Both the position numbers and the translations under genes were made by a program. 64,000 nucleotides of DNA, from NCBI GenBank assembly GCA_020137815.1, contig CM035358.1, positions 7,821,070 to 7,885,069 on the forward strand. The letters run 5' to 3'. Below, piece after piece: positions 55,300-64,000 of this stretch (its first letter is position 1; each line of letters opens with the position of its first letter). This stretch comes from Hormiphora californensis (Eukaryota > Ctenophora > Tentaculata > Cydippida > Pleurobrachiidae). The notes below the pieces were generated by a model. It saw nothing but the letters and a program-made list of their open reading frames with translations, had not been told where the DNA came from and did no database searches.

Positions 55300-55966
55300 C
55301 ATTAACTTGCCTCGTGTACGGACAACTTTTTTACAGATCAATGTATCAAAGAAAAGCAATAGTCACACAAACAATAGTCACACACACACAAACAAGCTGA
55401 CCCATCTGAGAATCAAAACGGGGTCCCCCCCCCCCCACCCCACCCCTCCACTCCAAGTGCCAAGTTCAACATTTTAGCTCATCAGGAAGTTGGTTTTCCA
55501 CGTCATAAATGTTTCGAGAGATCGTCAAATAAAGGCGATTTCTCAATTTACCTGTAAACTAAGCTTTGGAGGGTTTGTTACAGATGATTCTGTGATTAGA
55601 ATTGAGATTATCGGAGTGTGAAACAAAGTAAATTTCGTTCAAAATTGTCCGAAAAAAATCATTCTATCGCTGCCCCGAAGCTGTATCTCAAAAAGAATAG
55701 ATAGGCGCTCTAGAGGTGCTAGAAAAGTGTGTAAATTTCAAGTTACATGATTGGTGGGTCAAGAAGAAAATGATGCGATATCGCAATGAAAATGAAACTT
55801 TTTAGTTTTTCTCGTTGTGTTATTCTGATTCAAAATTGTCTGAAAAATCGTTCTATCACTGGCCTGAAGCTGTATCTCAAACGGGGCCGGCGCTAGAGCT
55901 CACAGAAAACTGTCCAGATTTTTAGTTGTCACCCGTTACACCAATCTAACCCAATGTTCCCCCCAG
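55300..55966. repeat. Non-coding, with a duplicated segment of about 100 bp
   Basis: AAAATTGTCCGAAAAA to GTATCTCAAA at about 55638-55690 is repeated with changes at about 55833-55880. A C-run of about 12 is at 55427-55438. No gene is visible before the glypican exon. Confidence 0.55.
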
Positions 55967-58900
55967 CCATGATGACGAAGTTCCTCTCCTCTCTGGATCT
56001 TGATTTGGACACCAAAAAACAGTTGAATGAGCGTTCTACTCATTTTTAGAGGGAACCGACACCTTGGCCGACCTGATTTAGATAAAATTCACACTGCAGC
56101 AGCCATTGGTAAGTTTACACGTGTTGAGCTCAGTTGGCTATGCTCCAACACCCTTTACAGTCGGGGTTTTCCGGGAATGATCTCGATCAGGGGGATTCTG
56201 GAAAGGGATAAGTAGGGGTTTCCGGTAAATAGGAATCCGACTGATCCGGGGAACCCTATCTCTATTTTCCTCGCATTGAGTGCTAGTTTGATTATCTAGT
56301 GATTTTAAAAGTTGCTAATTACCACTATTAATTACCAGGCGCACTGAAAGCAGGGGTTGGGAATGATGTGAGTGACAAATGTGCCGATATGTTATTCTTT
56401 GAACTCCAGCCCCTCAAAGATGCTCAAGAAAAGTAAGTATAGAACCAGGAACCCTAATGTATTCATGTCACCCCTCACTATCTAGGAAAGCTTGTCAGAC
56501 ACTGACTGTACACCACGCAACCTCGATGCCCGATGCGAAGAGGACGGTCTTATATGAGACAAAGGAAAGCCTACTCATTTCTACTTATTCTCTACTAGAT
56601 TACTTAATTCTACTCCCCCATCTTGATACAACTACTCAGTTTTAATCCCCCTAGATACATTTTATACTCAGTTTTACCCCCTCCCCCTCCCAGGTACATA
56701 TACTCGGTGCTGCTCATGTTGCGTGGGTACACCTTAATGAAGAACCTAATTAACACCATCCAATTACCGGACCTCACCGAGGAATGTTATATTGGAGCTG
56801 TTCGGGGTGGAAGTAAGTAATAACTAATTAACTAATTGATTAACTGCCGATTAATTAACTTGCTTATATCTGCAATTATCTTTCTCTTTGTAAACTCTCT
56901 CTTGTCTTTGTAAAATGTTTTGTCAATGTTGTCCACATGAGAACTCTCATTCACATGTTCAATGTGCACATGTTTTCCTCTCAGTGTTCCCCCTTCCCAA
57001 GACTAAATCTAAATCCCTCTCAGCCATCCTCATACCCTACTGTTTCTATCCAGAATCCAAAGCTTTTTCCAAAACCGTATAATGTGTGCCCCAATTTCCC
57101 CGAAATCACTCCAACCTATCCCCATCCCCTCTTCCAAATTATTCTAAAATGTTCAAGGCCAAACCCGTCCCACCCTGCCCCTCCTTGTATCATATTCCAA
57201 CCCACCATTAGTTCAGAACCCCCCACCCGCCCCCAACCCGCCTCCACCCCACCCCTCCTTGTATCATATTCCAACCCACCATTAGTTCAGTATGGAATCT
57301 ATGGGGCAGTGTACATGTGTCCCCCACCCCAAACCACCTCCACCCGCCCCCACCCTCCTCCCCCACCCCACCCAACCCAACCCACCAGCCCCACCCCTCG
57401 TTGTATCATATTCCAACCCATCATTAGTTCAGGATCCCCCAAACCCGCCTCCACCCCGCCCCAACACCCACCAGCCTCCACCCCACCCCACCCAACCCCA
57501 CCCCACCCCTCCTTGTATCATATTCCAACCCACCATTAGTTCAGGATGGCGTCTATGGGAAAGTGTACATGCGTAAGTTAAAACCCGCTCAATCTCTCCA
57601 ACACATTTATATCACACCGCAATATTACAACAACCTCTATCTTTCCATCTTTTTTGCTTAACTTCTGCCTAGAGATAGAGACAGCAATAATCTCTCTATC
57701 TTTCTTCCACTTTTCCTGCTGATTGTGGTGCGTGTGCGTTCCCGCTGAGCGATATAAGATACACTGGAGAGTAGCTCATTTTCAATAATCAGTTCTTTCT
57801 CACTCTCAATTAAAACAAGCAACTCATTCCCTGTCAGAGCATTGGCCTGACCCTATTCTCATTTCGCGAGAACTGTGGTCAGAGCATTGACCTGACAGCT
57901 CATTCCCACCATCTTCAAAAGAGGAAAGATATTCTCTGCACATTCCATCCGTGCTCTCTCACTCTCGGGATATCTTGTGTTTGTGACGTGTGTTTGTGAC
58001 GTGATGTGATATCCACCAGTAAAGACCAGGCTGCTATTACACTACCAGCAACGAGCCAAGTATAAACTCCTTCTCTCCCTAACACCCCTGCTCTCCCTTC
58101 AGTGAAGTTTGGTGGGTGTAATCTGTGTTTGAAGGAGACAGAATCATCGCAACCTTGTAAAATGCTGTGCAGAAACATCTTATCAGGATGTCTAAAGGGT
58201 CACATTCAGTCCCGGGAGTACCTCCAGAGGATTGCTCAGGATTTGGTAGGTGTAAATGTTGTGCCCCAAATACCATATTTGGTAAAGTGTGTGTCACCAT
58301 GGTAACCCCCCCCCCCCCAAGTGTAGTACTGCAAGTGCAGCTGTTTCAAACGTAGTAGTGCAAACAGTAGTTATTTTTTGAGATCACTATTTTGCAGTTT
58401 GGTGTATGTTTCGTCGTCAGTTCTCTGCCTTGTTTCACCGGGATAGGTTGTACATTTCTGTGTTTCGTGTATTGTATACTGTCTAGACACTGTCTAGGTC
58501 GGGACAGGTTGTACACTTCTTTGTTCGTGTGTTGTACATGGTCTTGTCTCTCTAGAACGGGATTTGTTGTACACAGCCTTGCTCCGGGTATGGTACACTG
58601 TCTGGTCGTCTTTTCTGTGTTGAACTTACTCCCGCAATCTCTTCATTCTCCCCATAAATTGCTAAATCAGAACACTTCCGTCTACATAGCAACACCCCCT
58701 TTCAGTGGCGAGTTATTTCAAAGTTCACTGCCGCTCAGACTCAGAGTCTGAGCCGCACACGCTTCCTCCTAATCCATTCTCTAGCTTGTATAACTTTGCG
58801 GCGGAGAGAACTCTTCCCATGAGATGCAGTGTCCTGTAATCTGTTCAGATCACTATTTTGCAGTTTGGTGTATGTTTCGTCGTCAGTTCTCTGCCTTGTT

Positions 58901-61900
58901 TCACCGGGATAGGTTGTACATTTCTGTGTTTCGTGTATTGTATACTGTCTAGACACTGTCTAGGTCGGGACAGGTTGTACACTTCTTTGTTCCGTGTGTT
59001 GTACATGGTCTTGTCTCTTCTAGAACGGGATTGGTTGTACACAGCCTTGCTCCGGGTATGGTACACTGTCTGGTCGTCTTTTCTGTGTTGAACTACCTCC
59101 CGCCGTCTCTTCATCCTCCCCATCATTTGCTAAATCTGAACACCTCCGTCTCCATAGAAACACCCCCTTCAGTGGCGAGTTATTTCAAAGTTCACTGCCG
59201 CTCAGACTCAGAGTCTGAGCCGCACACGCTTCCTCCTACTCATTCTCTAGCTTGTATAACTTTGCGGCGGAGAGAACTCTTCCCATGAGATGCAGTGTCC
59301 TGTAATCTGTTCAGATCACTATTTTGCAGTTTGGTGTATGTTTCGTCGTCAGTTCTCTGCCTTGTTTCACCGGGATAGGTTGTACATTTCTGTGTTTCGT
59401 GTATTGTATACTGTCTAGACACTTGTCTAGGTCGGGACAGGTTGTACACTTCTTTGTTCCGTGTGTTGTACATGGTCTTGTCTCTTCTAGAACGGGATTG
59501 GTTGTACACAGCCTTGCTCCGGGTATGGTACACTGTCTGGTCGTCTTTTCTGTGTTGAACTTACTCCCGCAATCTCTTCATTCTCCCCATAAATTGCTAA
59601 ATCAGAACACTTCCGTCTACATAGCAACACCCCCTTTCAGTGGCGAGTTATTTCAAAGTTCACTGCCGCTCAGACTCAGAGTCTGAGCCGCACACGCTTC
59701 CTCCTACTCATTCTCTAGCTTGTATAACTTTGCGGCGAGAGAACTCTTCCCATGAGATGCAGTGTCCTGGAATCTGTTCAGATCACTATTTTGCAGTTTA
59801 GTGTATGTTTGTCGTCACTTCTCGGCCTTGTTTTGACCGGGATAGGTTGTACATTTCTGTGTTTCGTGTATTGTATACTGTCTAGACACTTGTCTAGGTC
59901 GGGACAGGTTGTACACTTCTTTGTTCCGTGTGTTTTACATGTCTTGTCTCTTCTAGAACGGGATGGTTGTTACACAGCCTTGCTCCGGGTATGGTACACT
60001 GTCTGGTCGTCTTTTCTGTGTTGAACTTACTCCCGCAATCCTTCATTTCCCATAAATTGCTAAATCAGAACACTTCCGTCTACATAGCAACACCCCCTTT
60101 CAGTGGCGAGTATTTCAAAGTTCACTGCCGCTCAGACTCAGAGTCTGAGCCGCACACGCTTCTCCCTACTCCTTCTCTAGCTTGTATAACTTTGCGGCGG
60201 AGAGAACTCTTCCCATGAGATGCAGTGTCCTGTAATCTGTTCAGATCACTATTTTGCAGTTTGGTGTATGTTTCGTCGTCAGTTCTCTGCCTTGTTTCAC
60301 CGGGATAGGTTGTACATTTCTGTGTTTCGTGTATTGTATACTGTCTAGACACTTGTCTAGGTCGGGACAGGTTGTACACTTCTTTGTTCCGTGTGTTGTA
60401 CATGGTCTTGTCTCTTCTAGAACGGGATTGGTTGTACACAGCCTTGCTCCGGGTATGGTACACTGTCTGGTCGTCTTTTCTGTGTTGAACTTACTCCGCA
60501 ATCTTTCATTTCTCCCATAAATTGCTAAATCAGAACACTTCCGTCTACATAGCAACACCCCCTTTCAGTGGCGAGTTATTTCAAAGTTCACTGCCGCTCA
60601 GACTCAGAGTCTGAGCCGCACACGCTTCCTCCTACTCATTCTCTAGCTTGTATAACTTTGCGGCGGAGAGAACTCTTCCCATGAGATGCAGTGTCCTGTA
60701 ATCTGTTCAGATCACTATTTTGCAGTTTGGTGTATGTTTCGTCGTCAGTTCTCTGCCTTGTTTCACCGGGATAGGTTGTACATTTCTGTGTTTCGTGTAT
60801 TGTATACTGTCTAGACACTTGTCTAGGTCGGGACAGGTTGTACACTTCTTTGTTCCGTGTGTTGTACATGGTCTTGTCTCTTCTAGAACGGGATTGGTTG
60901 TACACAGCCTTGCTCCGGTATGGTACACACTGTCTGGTCGCTTTTCTGTGTTGAACTTACTCCCGCAATCTCTTCATTCTCCCCATAAATTGCTAAATCA
61001 GAACACTTCCGTCTACATAGCAACACCCCCTTTCAGTGGCGAGTTATTTCAAAGTTCACTGCCGCTCAGACTCAGAGTCTGAGCCGCACACGCTTCCTCC
61101 TACTCATTCTCTAGCTTGTAAACTTTGCGGCGGAGAGAACTCTTCCCATGAGATGCAGTGTCCTGTAATCTGTTCAGATCACATTTTTGCAGTTGGGTGT
61201 ATGTTTCGTCGTCAGTTCTCTGCTTGTTTCACCGGGATAGGTTGTACATTTCGTGTTTCGTGTATTGTATACTGTCTAGACACTTGTCTAGGTCGGGACA
61301 GGTTGTACACTTCTTTGTTCCGTGTGTTGTACATGGTCTGTCTCTTCTAGAACGGGATGGTTGTACACAGCCTTGCTCCGGGTATGGACACTGTCTGGTC
61401 GTCTTTTCTGTGTTGAACTTACTCCCGCAATCTCTTCATTCTCCCCATAAATTGCTAAATCAGAACACTTCCGTCTACATAGCAACACCCCCTTTCAGTG
61501 GCGAGTTATTTCAAAGTTCACTGCCGCTCAGACTCAGAGTCTGAGCCGCACACGCTTCCTCCTACTCATTCTCTAGCTTGTATAACTTTGCGGCGGAGAG
61601 AACTCTTCCCATGAGATGCAGTGTCCTGTAATCTGTTCAGATCACTATTTTGCAGTTTAGTGTATGTTTGTCGTCACTTCTCGGCCTTGTTTTGAACGGG
61701 ACAAGTTATACATTGCTGTGTTTCGTGTATTGTATACTGTCTAGACACTTGTCTAGGTCGGGACAGGTTGTACACTTTTTGTTCCGTGTGTTGTACATGG
61801 TCTTGTCTCTTCTAGAACGGATTGGTTGTACACAGCCTTGCTCCGGGTATGGTACACTGTCTGGTCGTCTTTTCGTGTGTGAACTTACTCCCGCAATCTC

Positions 61901-63912
61901 TTCATCTCTCCCCATAAATTGCTAAATCAGAACACTTCCGTCTACATAGCAACACCCCCTTTCAGTGGCGAGTTATTTTCAAAGTTCACTGCCGCTCAGA
62001 CTCAGAGTCTGAGCCGCACACGCTCCTCCTACTCCTTCTCTAGCTCGTATAACTTTGCGGTGGAGAGAACTCTGCCCATGATATGCAGTGTCCTGGAAAC
62101 GGTTCAAAACACTATTTTGCAGTTTAGTGTATGTTTGTCGTCACTTCTCGGCCTTGTTTTGAACGGGACAAGTTATACATTGCTGTGTTTCGTGTATTGT
62201 ATACTGTCTAGACACTTGTCTAGGTCGGGACAGGTTGTACACTCCTTTGTTCCGTGTGTTGACATGGTCTTGTCTCTTCTAGAACGGGATTGGTGTGTAC
62301 ACAGCCTTGCTCCGGGTATGGTACACTGTCTGGTCGTCTTTTCTGTGTTGAACTTACTCCCGCAATCTTCATTCTCCCCATAAATTGCTAAATCAGAACA
62401 CTTCCGTCTTACATAGCAAACCCCCTTTCAGTGGGAGTTATTTCAAAGTTCACTGCCGCTCAGACTCAGAGTCTGAGCCGCACACGCTTCCTCCTACTCA
62501 TTCTCTAGCTTGTATAACTTGCGGCGGAGAGAACTCTTCCCATGAGATGCAGTGTCCTGAATCTGTTCAGATCACTATTTGCAGTTTGGTGTATGTTTCG
62601 TCGTCAGTTCTCTGCCTTGTTTCACCGGGATAGGTTGTACAATTCTGTGTTCGTGTATTGTTACTGTCTAGACACTTGTCTAGGTCGGGACAGGTTGTAC
62701 ACTTCTTTGTTCCGGTGTTGTACATGGTCTTGTCTCTTCTAGAACGGGATTGTTGTACACAGCTTGCTCCGGGTATGGTACACTGTCTGGTCGTCTTTTC
62801 TGTGTTGAACTTACTCCCGCAATCTCTTCATTCTCCCCATAAATGCTAAATCAGAACACTTCCGTCTACATAGCAACACCCCTTTCAGTGGCGAGTATTT
62901 CAAAGGTCACTGCCGCTCAGACTCAGAGTCTGAGCCGCACACGCTTCCTCCTACTCATTCTCTAGCTTGTATAACTTTGCGGCGGGAGAGAACTCTTCCC
63001 ATGAGATGCAGTGTCCTGTAATCTGTTCAGATCACTATTTTGCAGTTGGTGTATGTTTCGTCGTCAGTTCTCTGCCTTTGTTCACCGGGATAGGTTGTAC
63101 ATTTCTGTGTTTCGTGTATTGTATACTGTCTAGACACTTGTCTAGGTCGGGACAGGTTGTCACTTCTTTGTTCCGTGTGTTGTACATGGTCTTGTCTCTC
63201 TAGAACGGGATTGGTTGTACACAGCCTTGCTCCGGGTATGGTACACTGTCTGGTCGTCTTTTCTGTGTTGAACTACCTCCACCCCCCCTCCGCCCCACCC
63301 TCCCGCCCCCACCCCACCGCCTAAGTAGAGGACTTTGTGAAACACGCCAGTACAGGGACAATCCTTGTGTTTTGGTGCACTAAGTCGCTTATCGCGTGTA
63401 ACAACTCTCAATTGTTCTTATCTGTCCCACCCGACTTGTCCTATAGAACATCGTACACATTCTAGGGACGCTACAATCTGTCCCACCTCTTATTTGTATT
63501 TGATCGTTTTTGTTCATCTTGATCTCTACTGGAAGTGGAAATGGTACACCTCTCATCTGATCACCAACAACATCACGGTACCAATCAATAATCATACATC
63601 AAAAAGCTGTAAGTTCATCTGTCTGTATTGTCTGTTCATCTATTGTGTACCATTGATAATGATCCGGAGTAACCTTACCAATCAATAATTTACTTAGAGC
63701 TACTATAGACAGACTACCCCAGACCCAAGCTTGAGAAGTGTCCACTCGACGGACCGTCGTCGTAACAAACAAACAAAAGGCCTACCTGCACAGCCACCAA
63801 GCTTGAAAATGTTGCCCCCTAATTTGTCTTTTGCTTATTCGCAAGATAACTGCAATGTCCTCACGGGGCGGAGATGCGAAGAGTGCAACCGACCTTTAAC
63901 CGTGGGGTCTGC
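55967..63912 (+). CDS. Glypican, N-terminal and central exons (partial)
   Basis: Exons: 55967-56108, 56339-56432, 56694-56812, 57540-57572, 58103-58245, 63536-63608 and 63846-63912, with matching phases; the gene continues past the window. Diagnostic features are KYIYSVLLMLRGYTLMKNLI then LTEECYIGAVRG (the helix before the first Cys pair in glypicans) and GGCNLCLKETESSQPCKMLC with RNILSGCLKGHIQSREYLQR, the C..C......PC...C.N...GCL signature of the glypican core; WKWYTSHLITNNITVPI follows. The exon at 55967 needs one T fewer in the run at 56043-56047 to stay open, a third +1 homopolymer shift in this window. The exon at 57540 uses the acceptor CCATTAG, with three decayed copies before it. Signal peptide and first exons were not found. 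The last intron before 63536 holds the 466-bp macrosatellite. Confidence 0.7.
57183..57544. repeat. Four copies of a 3' splice-site region, C-rich
   Basis: CTTGTATCATATTCCAACCC with ACCATTAGTTCAG recurs at about 57183, 57257, 57399 and 57511. The second is followed by an exon-like TATGGAATCTATGGGGCAGT parallel to the true exon GATGGCGTCTATGGGAAAGT; the others by C-rich spacer. Confidence 0.8.
57831..57898. mobile_element. Mini inverted-repeat element, family 1, copy F (68 bp)
   Basis: CTGTCAGAGCATTGGCCTGA to CCTGACAG with CTCATTTCGCGAGAA in the middle. Identical 8-mers CTCATTCC flank it (57823-57830, 57899-57906). Confidence 0.92.
58385..63275. repeat. 466-bp macrosatellite, about 10.5 copies
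   Basis: Unit starts near CACTATTTTGCAGTTT (58385, 58851, 59317 and so on every 462-467 bp) and includes GGGATAGGTTGTACATTTCT, TCTAGACACTTGTCTAGGTC, CTCAGACTCAGAGTCTGAG (palindrome) and GAACTCTTCCCATGAGATGC. Copies are nearly identical; single-base losses become common after about 59780. It ends in a C-rich tail at 63280-63322. Open frames of 80-150 codons repeat with the unit, on both strands, and are not genes. It lies in a glypican intron. Confidence 0.95.
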
Positions 63913-64000
63913 GTAAGTGTCTTGCAAGTACAATGACTGACTGACAACATGAATGCAATGATATCAACTGACCACAACACGATGACAGACGCTATGACGA
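63913..64000. other. Start of the next glypican intron
   Basis: Sequence after the donor GTAAGTG; no further exon before the window ends. Confidence 0.5.

Noticed and set aside
58392-63203. Recurring 80-150-codon frames in the 466-bp repeat
   Set aside because: They recur with the repeat on both strands and break wherever indels occur; no family resemblance.

Overview
This is eukaryotic, and specifically animal, DNA: intron-split genes with GT-AG borders, replication-dependent histone genes with 3' stem-loops, GPI-anchored glypican and RECK-type proteins, C-type lectins and TTAGGG-type telomere repeats. The short introns, the dense small DNA transposons and the TTAGGG motif fit an early-branching invertebrate, perhaps a sponge, but I cannot name the species. 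One 100-N gap lies at 36187-36286. Homopolymer-type indels are visible in several exons and near the gap, so the assembly is probably a noisy long-read consensus.

Layout. 0-3.5 kb: divergent histone H4 (minus) and H3 (plus) genes, each with a histone stem-loop and each with a +1 frameshift near the N-terminus. 3.5-9.8 kb: minisatellites, GA microsatellites and inverted-repeat transposons. 10-14 kb: two paralogous two-exon genes (minus) for small single-pass membrane proteins that I cannot assign to a family. 14.7-18.9 kb: a 5'-truncated CR1/L2-like LINE (minus) head-to-head with a Penelope-like element (plus) carrying RT and GIY-YIG domains. 19.2-23 kb: a 3.8-kb pogo-like element with long arms built from GGCGCC motifs. 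24.1-31 kb: a complete 11-exon secreted protein gene with two C-type lectin domains. 31.1-36.2 kb: a 2-kb fold-back palindrome, other palindromes, then (GGGTTAGA)n and a head-to-head (TTAGGG)n/(CCCTAA)n junction up to the gap. 36.3-41.8 kb: a second, partial copy of the lectin gene that has gained a retrotransposon. 42-44.4 kb: (GGGTTAGA)n, an inverted copy of the pre-gap block, (TCCCTA)n and a 39-bp satellite. 45.3-48.2 kb: the 3' end of a RECK-like gene. 48.8-53 kb: more transposons and, on the minus strand, the C-terminal part of a glypican with a GPI signal. 54.2-55 kb: a CCP-like/C-type lectin gene (minus). 56-64 kb: the N-terminal/central part of a glypican (plus), with a 466-bp macrosatellite of about 10.5 copies in one intron.

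The recognisable host genes, apart from histones, encode secreted or cell-surface proteins (lectins, glypicans, RECK, small membrane proteins). Most other DNA is mobile or tandem repeat. The most interesting unexplained structures are two families of 57-92-bp inverted-repeat elements with 8-bp target duplications, a set of cloverleaf-like nested palindromes at three loci, hairpin elements that always occur as head-to-tail pairs, the telomere-fusion-like junction, and a glypican whose two halves lie on opposite strands.
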